Assembly: GCA_964342265.1 (NCBI GenBank)
Contig: CAYFFE010000001.1
Span: forward strand, 1-64,000
Reading direction: 5' to 3'
Length of the DNA: 64,000 nt
Source of the DNA: Halioxenophilus sp964342265
GTDB lineage: Bacteria; Pseudomonadota; Gammaproteobacteria; Pseudomonadales; Cellvibrionaceae
The notes under the pieces were generated by a model, which saw nothing but the letters and a program-made list of their open reading frames with translations, was not told the DNA's origin and made no database searches. Shown here piece by piece: positions 1 through 9,066 of the stretch (position 1 is its first letter; each line of letters begins with the position of its first letter). A program made the translations under genes and the position numbers.

Positions 1-2127
1 TTCGTGCGCCGGGTGCGACCACTGCTCCAACGCCTGGTGAATCACCACCATCTTGGCACCGATCGATTGAGTCAGCGTGTGGTTGGGGTATTGCTGGCGG
101 AAACTCGACAGTTGCTGCTTGGCCTCGTCCCAACGCTCCAATTCCATCAAATAATTGCCGGCATCAAAGTGGGCGGTGCGGGCGATGTCGGAATCGGGCA
201 GGGTGGCTTTAACGCGCAGTAACTGATTGACGGCTTCGTTTAAATCGCCCTGGGCGATGGCTTGCTCGCCACGTTTGTAAATACTGGCCGCCAAACGCTC
301 GGTGACTTGGCTGCGGCGTTCGTCATCGGCGGGCAATAAATTTAAAACTTGCTGATAAGAGCGCTCGGCCTCGGCGTAGGTTTCACCGTTAAACTGACCT
401 TGCGCGGCCACCAACCAAGCGGTGGTGAGCAGTTCGCCCTCCGGTTGTGGCTCCCAACGAGTCACTCGCAGGGCGGCTTCCACGGCGCGCTGGGGTTGGT
501 CGGTGGCCAGCAGACTTTGAGCGGCTTTGGTCAGCACTTTAACTGCGCGCGGATCCTTGCCGTAAATATCGGAGAACAACAAACTGGTGTAAATGGCCTG
601 ATCTTGCCAATAGTAGCGCTCGTCTTCCAGCGTGGCATTGGCTAACAATTCTTCGGTGATGATGACCGCGTTGTAACCGGCTTCAGCGCCCAGAGTTTGA
701 TCGGGCAGCAGCTCGCGCAAACTGTACGCCACGCGCGAGTACTCGGAGTAAGCCGCTTCGGTTTGGCCGGCGGAGTAGAGCGCCTCGGCCAAAAGATAGG
801 TGATTTGTGCGGTGTCTTTGTCTTCTGGGAAGGTTTGCACAAACTGGCGATAGCGATTGGCTGCCAGAAGATACTCTTGCTCCACGCGAGCGTCATCCAC
901 GGGCAGCTTGTCGGCTACCAGTTCTTCGTTGGGGTTGTCGATCAGGGCTTGCTGCCATTGCTGGGCGCGGGCGTGACGGTACTTGGCCAGCTCGGTGAGG
1001 TATTGGTGCAATGTGGGCAGCAGCGGTTTGCGCTCGTCTTCGGTTTTAGCGGCCCAGTAGCGACTGTTGATGCCGTAGAGTTCCACAAATTGCGCCTTGG
1101 ACGGCACAATCAACTCGGGAAAACCGCCCACTTCGTAGACTTTAATCTTGGCGGCACTGAACTGCGGCGCGCGGTTATCCAGCGGGTGCAAATCCACAAA
1201 ACGCTGGTAGGTATCGGCGCTGTCGTTAAAGCGTTGCTTGGACAAATACAGCTCGGCCAGATTGTCGTACAACAAATATTCGTAGTCGCGCTCGCCCAGT
1301 CGGCTGTAGGTGTCTTCGATGGTGGCTGCGCCATCGAGGTAGGAGAACGACAGGCTCATAACCCGCAACGTATCTTCGCATAGGGTTTTGTCCGAGCCGG
1401 TGAGCTCGTCAATGCTGGTGCCATCGCCCAAATACACATCGAGCAGGCGAGTGAAGGAATCTAGGGCGTCTTCGTAAATGCCGCGCTTAAACTGACTCCA
1501 GCCCAGCATGTACAGGCCGTTTTCGAAGAATTCTGAATCGGGTCCGGCCTCTACCACCGCAGCGTAGCGATCACTAGAGATGCGGTAATCCTCTTCGGTG
1601 AAGCTGCTTTCGGCGCGCCGAAAGTGGGCCTCGGCCAAAAACGGTGAATCGGGGAATTCTGCGGAGAGCTGCTCAAGTGTGGTGTGAGCTTCTTGGTTGC
1701 GACCGTCTAGGGCATAAGCTTTTGAGAGCTGATAAAGCAGCTCGTCGATGCCGGTGGCCACACCCGCCGGTTGCGCGCGCTGCAGTTCGATCAACTCCTG
1801 ATACAGGTTGATGGCGTTGGAGAAAAAGGCTTCGTTGGTTTCGGCTTCGGCTAATCGCTCTTCGCTGCGCGCCATTTCAATGCCGGCCAGGCGAATTAAA
1901 ATTTTGCGCCGGGTATCGGGGCTCTCGGCCACGGCCAGGGCTTCGCGGTAGTGCTGTTCGATGGTGCCCAGCGCTACTTTGGGGACGGTCAGGCTGGTGT
2001 CGGGCTGCCGCGCCGGTTGCACTTCGGTGAGTGTGGGGCCCGGGTCGACGGTATCCACCGACGAACAGGCGCTGAGTACGCCAATTACGCTGCTCAATAC
2101 CAGGCGTTGCGGCATCTTTAAGGTCAT
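1..2127 (-). CDS. TPR lipoprotein, 3' end outside window
   Basis: The frame stays open from an ATG at 2127 to the left edge, so the C-terminus is missing (about 709 residues seen). The N-terminus is a hydrophobic signal ending in a lipobox Leu-Ser-Ala-Cys with Cys at residue 21, so the mature protein should be lipid-anchored. The rest is helical with many TPR-like segments (for example Ala-Glu-Ala-His-Phe-Arg-Arg-Ala, Tyr-Leu-Leu-Ala-Glu-Ala-Leu-Tyr). The ATG overlaps the stop of the upstream gene by four bases, implying translational coupling. TPR proteins scaffold protein complexes; here probably an envelope complex. No enzymatic motif is visible and the exact partner is unknown. A second in-frame ATG at 2115 is possible. 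Confidence 0.82.
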   Translation of the reverse strand, partial: MTLKMPQRLVLSSVIGVLSACSSVDTVDPGPTLTEVQPARQPDTSLTVPKVALGTIEQHYREALAVAESPDTRRKILIRLAGIEMARSEERLAEAETNEAFFSNAINLYQELIELQRAQPAGVATGIDELLYQLSKAYALDGRNQEAHTTLEQLSAEFPDSPFLAEAHFRRAESSFTEEDYRISSDRYAAVVEAGPDSEFFENGLYMLGWSQFKRGIYEDALDSFTRLLDVYLGDGTSIDELTGSDKTLCEDTLRVMSLSFSYLDGAATIEDTYSRLGERDYEYLLYDNLAELYLSKQRFNDSADTYQRFVDLHPLDNRAPQFSAAKIKVYEVGGFPELIVPSKAQFVELYGINSRYWAAKTEDERKPLLPTLHQYLTELAKYRHARAQQWQQALIDNPNEELVADKLPVDDARVEQEYLLAANRYRQFVQTFPEDKDTAQITYLLAEALYSAGQTEAAYSEYSRVAYSLRELLPDQTLGAEAGYNAVIITEELLANATLEDERYYWQDQAIYTSLLFSDIYGKDPRAVKVLTKAAQSLLATDQPQRAVEAALRVTRWEPQPEGELLTTAWLVAAQGQFNGETYAEAERSYQQVLNLLPADDERRSQVTERLAASIYKRGEQAIAQGDLNEAVNQLLRVKATLPDSDIARTAHFDAGNYLMELERWDEAKQQLSSFRQQYPNHTLTQSIGAKMVVIHQALEQWSHPAHE

Positions 2128-4046
2128 GGCGTGGCGTCCCCCGGTGGTTCGTTGGCAAGGGGTTGTTCAACCGTCGATTCGCCGGCGGCTCCGGTCAGAT
2201 GTTGGTCGTAGATTCGGGCAATGGCCAGGCGCGATTCGGCCAGGAAGAAGCTCACCCGCTGGCGTTGTAATTCCAACTCGGCCAGCATTTGCACGGTTAA
2301 TTCTTCGGAGACGCTATTGAGGGTCGCTTGCAGGTGCGCCTGTTGCTGATCCAGGCGGGCTTGCATATTGGCCAAACGCTGGTTCATGGGGTCTAGATCC
2401 GGTGCCTCGGCCAGTGCTGTTTGCACGCGGTTCCAAATGTCTTGCAAGCGCTCCCGTTGCTTGTCGACCTCGCTCAGTTGGCTCTGCAATGCCCAGAGGT
2501 GCTCGTGGTAATTTTGGCTCTCTTGCCAATACAAAATACCGTGCAGCAATTTAGCCTTGGCGATTTGATCCGGGCGCAGCTCTTCGGGGTAGCGGGCGAT
2601 TTTGGTTTTGATGGAGTGGGCGCGTTCGGCCAGATCCTGATTCTCACCCTTGGCCAGGGTTAGGTAGTTGGCATCGTCCTGCACCTGCTTGATGCGCTCG
2701 GCAATGCGTTGGCGGCGGCGATCGAGCCCGGCAATAATGCTCGGGTAGTCCAATTGCGAGACGGATCGGGCTTGATCGACGCGATTGATGGCGCGGGCGT
2801 CAGCCAGATCCTGGTAGTCGGCCATTTTAACTTGCCAGTTGTCGAGCAACTGCTTAAGAGCTTGTAACTCGCGCAGTTGCTGAATACGCGCCTGGAATTG
2901 GGTTTGGCCGACCAGCGTGTGCAAATAATTGATGACTTTATCGAACTGCGGGTTAGGCGTTTGCAGCCAACTGCTGTTGCGCTCGGCTTCTAAATCGAGC
3001 AATTGCAACAGCGGCGTGTCGTAGAGGGATTGCTCTGCCTCGCCAATGCGCGCCAGCTCCAACTCATAGGCGGTTTCGGCATCGCTGTAGGCCAGCAGCG
3101 CCTCGCCCGGGGCGTTCATTTGTTCGAACGCAAACGGTACGGCCAAGTGTGCTTCCTGCACCTCGGGGTACAAAAATTCTCGCCGCAATAACTCTTGCCA
3201 GGGCGACAGCGCTTGCAAATATTGCTCTTGATTAAACGCCGACCAACCACTGCCCAATAGGGCCTCGTTGGCGATCACGTCGGTTAGGCGCACTTGGTTG
3301 AGTGTGTTTTGTGCCTGCTCAAAATCTTTTATGGCAATGGCGGCGTAACCGGCGGCGGTGCGAGCGCGATCGCGCAGTGCCAATTGCAGCTCGGGCTCCG
3401 GGCTGTCTTCGGTTAACGGCTCTTCATAGACGGTGCGATAAAAAGCCAGCGACTGATCAAAATTGCCATCGCGACCCCAGGCCGCGGCTAGGTTGTAGCT
3501 TAAATAGCTGTGCCAGTGGCTCTTTTCGGGAAATTCCGCCAGCGCGGATTGGGCTTTGTCGAGTTTATTTTGGCGAATTAAAATGTTGATCGACAGCGCC
3601 TGAGCTTCTTCGCGCAGAGTGCGGTTTAGCTCCTTGAAATTGAGCTTGTCGATGGCACTTTGAGCTTGTTGCCAATGGCCTTGGTTGTAGGCGAGCTTGG
3701 CGAGATAAAACCAGGCGGTGTGGCGGACTTTTTTGGGGTGTGTTTCGCCCAGCAGTTGCTCAAACAGGCCGGTGGCGTTGTTGCGCATACCAAACGCCAA
3801 ACTGATGCCGCCTTCGATGATCTCGGGGTTATCACCGTGACCGGTAATGCCGCCTTTTTGCTCGGCGACATACAACTCAGTGAGTGCCTGAAAGTAATCT
3901 TTCTGAAAGTAGTGGTACAGGGTTACACCGTAGCGCAGGTCGGCCACTTCCGTTTGCGGCTTGGCCGCCAAGGCCGACTGACCGGTGTTAGCCAGCAGGC
4001 AGCACAGGGCCAGCTGGGCACAGCGTTTGAGAACTACAGCAGCCAT
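2124..4046 (-). CDS. Periplasmic TPR and coiled-coil protein
   Basis: 640 residues. A Sec signal peptide occupies about residues 1-27 (ending Ser-Ala-Leu-Ala-Ala). Residues 35-370 look like successive TPR helices (an Asp-Tyr-Phe-Gln-Ala-Leu-Thr-Glu-Leu segment, then several Ala-rich helix pairs). Residues 390-620 are heptad-rich coiled coil with many Gln, Glu and Arg. There is no catalytic motif. The start overlaps the stop of the 348-residue-frame gene upstream by 13 bases and its own stop overlaps the next start, so the three genes form one translationally coupled operon. Role inferred: scaffold in an envelope complex. I recall similar gene sets beside ExbB/ExbD-type motors in related bacteria, but such genes would lie outside the window. 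Confidence 0.8.
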   Translation of the reverse strand: MAAVVLKRCAQLALCCLLANTGQSALAAKPQTEVADLRYGVTLYHYFQKDYFQALTELYVAEQKGGITGHGDNPEIIEGGISLAFGMRNNATGLFEQLLGETHPKKVRHTAWFYLAKLAYNQGHWQQAQSAIDKLNFKELNRTLREEAQALSINILIRQNKLDKAQSALAEFPEKSHWHSYLSYNLAAAWGRDGNFDQSLAFYRTVYEEPLTEDSPEPELQLALRDRARTAAGYAAIAIKDFEQAQNTLNQVRLTDVIANEALLGSGWSAFNQEQYLQALSPWQELLRREFLYPEVQEAHLAVPFAFEQMNAPGEALLAYSDAETAYELELARIGEAEQSLYDTPLLQLLDLEAERNSSWLQTPNPQFDKVINYLHTLVGQTQFQARIQQLRELQALKQLLDNWQVKMADYQDLADARAINRVDQARSVSQLDYPSIIAGLDRRRQRIAERIKQVQDDANYLTLAKGENQDLAERAHSIKTKIARYPEELRPDQIAKAKLLHGILYWQESQNYHEHLWALQSQLSEVDKQRERLQDIWNRVQTALAEAPDLDPMNQRLANMQARLDQQQAHLQATLNSVSEELTVQMLAELELQRQRVSFFLAESRLAIARIYDQHLTGAAGESTVEQPLANEPPGDATP

Positions 4047-5038
4047 TCTTTGATTTCAAACACCGGTTGCAATTTGGCGGTGGAGTCTTTGATTTTTAAT
4101 TCGTAGACCTTGCCGCTGGTTCCTTTATCAATGACGATTTCCGCTGCGCGTTTGTACTCGCGCTCATTGGGACCAATGCCAATAAAAAACGCCGTTAAAG
4201 TGTGTTCACCGGTTTTTAAATTGCCCAAATACAAGCGCTGCACGCCGCCGCGAAATAGCGCGTCGACTTGGTGATCGGTGTAGAGCTCACTGACAATCAG
4301 CTTGTCGTCCAATTGCACTTTAACCGAGTCCAACTGAAAGAACTCGCCCACATCCATCGACAAATACAGCGCCAATTGGCTGTTGGCTGGGTAGAGCAGT
4401 TCTTCTTCGAGGATGAATAAATCGCGGTTAAGTTCGAGCAATTCCTGTTTTAGGTCTTCGATTTCGTCGCTGATCGAGCCCTCGGGCTTGGTTGCTTTGG
4501 CCAGGGCCGGTGCGTCTGTTGAATCGGCGGCGCTGTCAGTTGGTTCGGTTGTGGCCGGCTCGGTGGTTTCGTCGCCGTTAAATTCGGCGCTGACGCCGGG
4601 GTTTTCTGCCGCTTCGCTGTCAGCTTCCGGGTCGGCCATGCTGGTTTCTTCTTGCAACGGGGCTTCGTCTTGCGCCATGGCTTCTGTTGGGGTAGCGGAT
4701 TCTTGATCCGATTCGCTCATGGTTTCGGTGGGCGCATCGCTCAGGGTTGTTTTAGGATCGCTCAGGGCTGTCTCAGATTCGCTCAAGGCTGTTTCGGACT
4801 CGCTCAGGGCTGATTCAGGATCGCTCAAGGCTGTTTCAGGTTCGCTCAAGGCTGTTTCAGGTTCGCTCAAGGCTGTTTCAGCCACAGTCGTATCGTCAGT
4901 TTGTTCCGTGTTGGCTGAGCCCGAGGCTGTGTCGTCTTGGCCGAACAGTTGGGTACTGGCAGCCAGTAAGGTGGCACAGAGTACAGCCAGCAACCAAGGG
5001 TTAGCTCTGCCAGTGACGGGGAGTTGTCGTGCGGACAT
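4034..5038 (-). CDS. Exported protein with Ser-Glu-Pro/Ser heptapeptide repeats
   Basis: 334 residues from the ATG at 5038, chosen over an upstream in-frame codon at 5080 because AGGAGA lies about eight bases before it. Residues 10-34 are a hydrophobic export signal. Residues about 52-100 carry seven tandem seven-residue units of the type Glu-Thr-Ala-Leu-Ser-Glu-Pro, encoded by a 21-bp DNA repeat, within an acidic Thr/Glu/Asp-rich linker of about 140 residues. A short coiled coil follows, then a conserved-looking beta-rich C-terminal domain (about residues 215-334). First gene of the three-gene cluster. I do not recognise a named function; homologues are sometimes labelled AraC-type regulators, but no helix-turn-helix is visible and the export signal argues against it. 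Confidence 0.75.
   Translation of the reverse strand: MSARQLPVTGRANPWLLAVLCATLLAASTQLFGQDDTASGSANTEQTDDTTVAETALSEPETALSEPETALSDPESALSESETALSESETALSDPKTTLSDAPTETMSESDQESATPTEAMAQDEAPLQEETSMADPEADSEAAENPGVSAEFNGDETTEPATTEPTDSAADSTDAPALAKATKPEGSISDEIEDLKQELLELNRDLFILEEELLYPANSQLALYLSMDVGEFFQLDSVKVQLDDKLIVSELYTDHQVDALFRGGVQRLYLGNLKTGEHTLTAFFIGIGPNEREYKRAAEIVIDKGTSGKVYELKIKDSTAKLQPVFEIKEWLL
4738..4884. repeat. 21-bp tandem repeat, seven copies, in coding DNA
   Basis: The hexamer CGCTCA recurs at 4738, 4759, 4780, 4801, 4822, 4843 and 4864, exactly 21 bases apart, with the consensus unit CGCTCAAGGCTGTTTCAGGTT partly varied in each copy. It encodes a heptapeptide repeat on the minus strand. The copies at 4822-4884 are nearly identical, so they may be recent duplications and prone to length change by slippage. 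Confidence 0.9.
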
Positions 5039-5202
5039 GAAACGGTCTTCTCCTGAGTTATCGCCTGCCACAGGTCCCAAAACCTCGGCAGTGCTTCCTT
5101 CATGCTTAGGCGGATACCTTCATTGGCGCGCCGTCTTTCAGCAAGGCGACAAAGTATAAGGGATGGCGAAAAAAGTTAGGTGCTAATAAGAGCACAATAA
5201 AG

Positions 5203-5230
5203 GTTATATTCTGCTAAAAATCTATCGCAA
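5203..5230 (-). promoter_or_regulatory. Candidate sigma-70 promoter for the TPR cluster
   Basis: On the minus strand TTGCGA (5230-5225) is followed after 16 bases by TATAAC (5208-5203), about 165 bases before the ATG at 5038. The 256-base gap between apbE and this cluster is otherwise empty except for a small hairpin (GTGCT/AGCAC, 5180-5195). Pattern match only. Confidence 0.4.
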
Positions 5231-5294
5231 TCGAAGCTTTTGTGATGAATTTCACCATCTATTAAATTACTGACGCCCTTATCTTTACAGCCGA

Positions 5295-6317
5295 TTACTG
5301 TTCTGCCGGTGGCTGCAGTCCGCTGGAATATCGCACTTTACCTGCGCGGGTAATCACAATGGCTTCGTAACCGGGTAACTGATCGATCATGGCCAAGCCC
5401 GCTTCACTGCCCATAACAAACACAGCGGTCGACAGAGGATCGGTGGTAAAGCCCTCCGGCCCGATAACCGTTACGCTGATTAATTCGTGGCTGGACTTAC
5501 CGGTTTTTGGGTTGATGATGTGATGCACCCGCTCGCCGTTGTCGTCGATAAAAAAGCGTTCGTAATCGCCGGAGGTGGAAATGGCTTCGTCCACTAAGGG
5601 TAGCTTAAGTACGCTCTGCCAGGTTTCGTCGGCGTTATTAGGGCGGGGGTTTTTAATGCCTACCACCCAAGGTTTGCCCAGGTTGTCGCCAAGCAAACGA
5701 GTATCGCCGCCGGCGTTGACACTGGCATGACGAACGCCGTGTTGGCGTAAAATCGCGGCGGCGCGATCCACGGCGTAGCCTTTGGCTAAGCCGCCCAAAT
5801 CGATTTTAACGCCCGGATGGCTGAATTTAAGCTGCTGTTGGCTGGGGTTCCACTGCAGTCGGCCCACAGCGGGCAGTTGTTGCTCGATTTTCTTCTGATC
5901 GGGTTTAACCCCGGCGCGGTAGTCGTAAAGGTGGCCCACCGAGGCGTAGGTTATATCGAACGCGCCCTGGCTGATTTCGTTGACCCACATCGCTTTATCG
6001 AGCAAACGATTGAATTCTGGCGAGAGGGTTTGTGGGCTCTGGGCTGCGTTGCGATTTATTTGGCTGAGCGGGCTGGATTCGATGTAGGGGCTGTAGGTTT
6101 GATCAATGCGCTCCATTTCTTGGCGCACTTGGGCCAGTAATTTCTGCGCTTCGCCCTCATCGGGCCACCACAGGCGGGCACCCACGGTGGTGCCCATAAT
6201 CGACCAATTTTGCTGGTACCACTCGGCACTGGCCGAGTTGGCGCGCAGCAGCAGGCCAAGCAGTGCAACTAGCGCGTAAAAAAACGGCGTGGGTAATGGC
6301 TTACTGCTGCCACTCAA
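5295..6317 (-). CDS. apbE: FAD:protein FMN transferase
   Basis: ApbE moves FMN from FAD onto a Thr/Ser of a target protein, in the periplasm. Family features: Gly-Gly-Leu-Ala-Lys-Gly-Tyr, Asn-Ala-Gly-Gly-Asp-Thr-Arg, Thr-Ser-Gly-Asp-Tyr, His-His-Ile-Ile-Asn-Pro-Lys-Thr-Gly, and the Mg-binding Asp-Pro-Leu-Ser-Thr-Ala near the end. A hydrophobic Sec signal ending Ala-Ser-Ala precedes the domain. The start is uncertain: no ATG exists, a TTG at 6317 gives a normal signal peptide and overlaps gspN by 17 bases; GTG at 6353 or TTG at 6371 are alternatives. The position as last gene of the gsp operon is unusual, since the usual flavinylated partners (NqrB/C, RnfG/D) are not in the window. Confidence 0.9.
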   Translation of the reverse strand: MSGSSKPLPTPFFYALVALLGLLLRANSASAEWYQQNWSIMGTTVGARLWWPDEGEAQKLLAQVRQEMERIDQTYSPYIESSPLSQINRNAAQSPQTLSPEFNRLLDKAMWVNEISQGAFDITYASVGHLYDYRAGVKPDQKKIEQQLPAVGRLQWNPSQQQLKFSHPGVKIDLGGLAKGYAVDRAAAILRQHGVRHASVNAGGDTRLLGDNLGKPWVVGIKNPRPNNADETWQSVLKLPLVDEAISTSGDYERFFIDDNGERVHHIINPKTGKSSHELISVTVIGPEGFTTDPLSTAVFVMGSEAGLAMIDQLPGYEAIVITRAGKVRYSSGLQPPAEQ

Positions 6318-7095
6318 AGCGATAGCCTTGCTCGGTTTGCTCGCCAATGGCACCCACGGTGTTGTCGACAATGGGTTTTAAGTTGGGATGAGCTGCCTCG
6401 CGCACGCCCACTTGGCCGTTTAACAAAAAGCCGTATTCATCGTTGGGCCGGGCCACCGGGTTGTAGTTGATGTCCAATTCGGCGAATACCGGGCCGCCCA
6501 AATCGACTACGTCCATATCTACGCCGCCGTTGTTATCGGATTTGAGATTGGCGCCAAAGCTGCCGACTTTTATCCAATCCTTGCCGTCGTGAAAGGCCCC
6601 GTCGCGCCAAGAGAAGTTGCCTTCTAACTGCTCGATACGCTCGCCCACCATCACGCCTTTGTTTACCATCAATGACACGTCGCCGTTGAGGCTGGTGGAA
6701 AACCACAAATCCAGCAGAGCGGCGGGAATATTCAGCGAGAAATCTTCCAACTGCACACGCTGATCCTGCGCACAGACGTAGCCGTTGGCGCTCTGGTTTT
6801 GAAAGGCAAAAGCCACTTCGGCACAAGGCTTTAGGGTAATCAGATTACTGACATCGATATCCCACTGAAAGCGACCCAAACTGTACACGTCTCGATCGAC
6901 CGAAATGGTTGCACTGCCGGCACTGCCTTTCCACAGTGAGCCGCGTACTTCGGCAAGGCTCAATCCGGGTACGGCTTGAGTAAACGCGTAGGCGGCGAAG
7001 GAGGCCGGTACGCGCATGATGATCAGCACCAGAAACAAAATCACCAGGGCCAGCCAAACCCAGAAGTTTTTGAGAATGTTGTTAGTTAATAGCAT
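6301..7095 (-). CDS. gspN: Type II secretion system protein N
   Basis: 264 residues. One N-terminal membrane anchor (about residues 11-30) is followed by a periplasmic beta-rich domain, as usual for GspN (about 250 residues). It lies 11 bases after gspM, and its position at the end of the gspC-M series supports the identity. GspN is an accessory, variably present T2SS component. The stop overlaps the putative apbE start. ATG at 7095 is the only good start. Confidence 0.88.
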   Translation of the reverse strand: MLLTNNILKNFWVWLALVILFLVLIIMRVPASFAAYAFTQAVPGLSLAEVRGSLWKGSAGSATISVDRDVYSLGRFQWDIDVSNLITLKPCAEVAFAFQNQSANGYVCAQDQRVQLEDFSLNIPAALLDLWFSTSLNGDVSLMVNKGVMVGERIEQLEGNFSWRDGAFHDGKDWIKVGSFGANLKSDNNGGVDMDVVDLGGPVFAELDINYNPVARPNDEYGFLLNGQVGVREAAHPNLKPIVDNTVGAIGEQTEQGYRFEWQQ

Positions 7096-7106
7096 GGTAA
7101 CGGTTT

Positions 7107-7589
7107 CTATTTTGCCAAGCGCATACTGGCCGAAACTCGGCCGCTGACGCGCGTGGGGGTGATGGTCAATTCACGGGTGGTTAGCTGGTGCTCGGTTTCC
7201 ATTTCGGCGAGCCAGGCGATGAGGTTGTTGTAGGGCACATCGTCTAAACGCAGTCGCACCTCGCCCTCGCGCACCGGCTGAAAACTGCCCAGGACCATGG
7301 CTCGGGCGCGCAGGCTGCGGTCGATTAACTCACTCAATGGCGTATCGCCACTGCGGCTCACACCAGCTCCGCCGGAGCGATATTCGGCCAATTCTAGGGC
7401 CATTTCTCTCACGGTGGCCAGTGTTTCGGCAGTGGCTTTGGTGCGATTGGCCTGCTCCACCACGGCTTTATTAGACGGCGCGATTAGCGCCCACCAGATA
7501 ATGGCGACTCCCAGAGCCACACCACAGATTAACAGCGCCGTTTGATCGCGGCGGCTCAGGCTCATCCAGTAATTGATAGCCGCGTTCAT
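7107..7589 (-). CDS. gspM: Type II secretion system protein M
   Basis: 160 residues, normal for GspM. A cytoplasmic N-terminus (Asn-Tyr-Trp-Met-Ser-Leu-Ser-Arg-Arg-Asp) precedes one transmembrane helix (about residues 17-35), then a small periplasmic ferredoxin-like domain. GspM binds GspL in the inner-membrane platform. The ATG overlaps the gspL stop as ATGA, indicating coupled translation and matched L:M stoichiometry. Confidence 0.92.
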   Translation of the reverse strand: MNAAINYWMSLSRRDQTALLICGVALGVAIIWWALIAPSNKAVVEQANRTKATAETLATVREMALELAEYRSGGAGVSRSGDTPLSELIDRSLRARAMVLGSFQPVREGEVRLRLDDVPYNNLIAWLAEMETEHQLTTRELTITPTRVSGRVSASMRLAK

Positions 7590-8830
7590 TGGGCACTCCT
7601 TAAGCGCAGTCGAGCTTGAACGCCCTCGGCGACGCTGGAGGTGCCCAGCAATTCAGCCACAAGGCGTTGTTTTTCCAATTCGCCGCGCATCTGCTCGATT
7701 TGACGAAAATCCGAGGACTCCACGTTAAGGCGCATTTCGCCGTCGACAAAATGCAGGTTGCGCAGGCTTATTTCCTCGCTGTTGGCGATCACTGGGCTAA
7801 CGGCGGCCATTAGGCCGATAACGCCGCCGTCACTGTCGCCAGAATCGGATTTAAATTCTTTAAGCTTGGTGGATAACTGCTGAACAGGATCGACCATTTG
7901 ACCCTGCGGCACCACGCTGCGATAAGCCTTTTCGTAGGCGGCGATGTGATTTTTCTGCTGGGACTTGAGCTGCGACACGGCCACATAATTGCCCACCAAA
8001 AACAGCACCACCGAAACGCCGGCGACGATAGCCGCGGGTTTCCAAGCCTGCCACCAGCGCGCCAGTGGCAGCGATCGGCCCAAGCTTTGCTGACGCAAAT
8101 TAAGGGCGGGCACCAGTTCTACCGACAAACTCAACCACTGGTCCCACTGGGCGCTGGTGGCGATTTCTTGCAGGCTTTCCGGTAGGTTTTCCTGCAGGGT
8201 TTGCAAGTCTTCGAAGCTCTCGCCAAAGAGTTTGATTTGCTGGGGGTGCTGTTCGGCGTCTAACTCAGAATTCAGTGCCAGCAGGCTGTCTTGCAGCAAC
8301 TCCATGGGCACCGTAAAGGCCAGGTCGTGGCCATAACGCACTTCCACCGAATTATCGCCACCCAGCCAGCGCAGGCTCCATTGGTGCTCGTTGTAGGGCA
8401 GCAACAGTGGCAGTGGCAGGCACACGGCAACTTCTAAATTGAGGTTCTCGAATTGTTGCAACAACTCGGCTATCCACTCTCTAGGCGTGTAGGCAACACT
8501 GACCTGATCGCCGTGGATGGCGCCGTAGGCAAAGTGGAAATCGTCCACGTTACCGAGAATTTGTTCTTCCAGCTCATAGGGCATGAGCTTGGCCAGATGG
8601 CTGCGCTCGCCGGATTCGAAGTGCGCGGCCACCATAACGATTTCTGGGCTGGCCACCGCCAACCAGATTTCCGAGTGATAGTTGCTCTGGGCGGTGGCAA
8701 GCTCGGTGAGTGAACCCTGTTCGGGGGGCCCCAGCCAGTTGCCGTCTTCGATGCGACGCCAAATCAATACCGGAGCTTCTGGGCTCTGGCCTTCGACGGT
8801 GGCGTCGTAAATAACTATTAATCGGTTCAT
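7586..8830 (-). CDS. gspL: Type II secretion system protein L
   Basis: 414 residues. A cytoplasmic actin-like domain (about 1-245) would recruit the ATPase GspE. One membrane helix lies at about 263-285 (Ala-Ala-Ile-Val-Ala-Gly-Val-Ser-Val-Val-Leu-Phe-Leu-Val), followed by a periplasmic ferredoxin-like domain that pairs with GspM. It is separated from gspK by 236 bases, the longest gap in the operon, so it may also be transcribed from its own promoter. Confidence 0.92.
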   Translation of the reverse strand: MNRLIVIYDATVEGQSPEAPVLIWRRIEDGNWLGPPEQGSLTELATAQSNYHSEIWLAVASPEIVMVAAHFESGERSHLAKLMPYELEEQILGNVDDFHFAYGAIHGDQVSVAYTPREWIAELLQQFENLNLEVAVCLPLPLLLPYNEHQWSLRWLGGDNSVEVRYGHDLAFTVPMELLQDSLLALNSELDAEQHPQQIKLFGESFEDLQTLQENLPESLQEIATSAQWDQWLSLSVELVPALNLRQQSLGRSLPLARWWQAWKPAAIVAGVSVVLFLVGNYVAVSQLKSQQKNHIAAYEKAYRSVVPQGQMVDPVQQLSTKLKEFKSDSGDSDGGVIGLMAAVSPVIANSEEISLRNLHFVDGEMRLNVESSDFRQIEQMRGELEKQRLVAELLGTSSVAEGVQARLRLRSAQ

Positions 8831-8862
8831 GATTGTTGCTTTTTATACTCGCAAAGTTTGGG

Positions 8863-8883
8863 CTTCAAGCCTTTGACTTGAAG
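8863..8883. other. Inverted repeat in the gspK-gspL gap
   Basis: CTTCAAG (8863-8869) and CTTGAAG (8877-8883) form a 7-bp stem with a 7-base loop. Read on the plus strand it is followed by GTTTTTA; on the minus strand, the direction of gsp transcription, no U-run follows, so it is not a normal operon terminator. It could be an mRNA processing or stability element. Confidence 0.35.
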
Positions 8884-9066
8884 GTTTTTACTGGGCTGGC
8901 GGCGGCAAGTGACGCAGTTTAACGCATTCGCCGGGCCAAATACGCCCTGTTGTATTTATTTTCCTGTGCGCCCACGACTGACGGGGCAATCCCGCTCCAG
9001 TTGGGCTTTTATTTGGTTAATGAGCCAGCATTTTATTGCTGTGTCATTGCTTTCCAGTTATCGACG

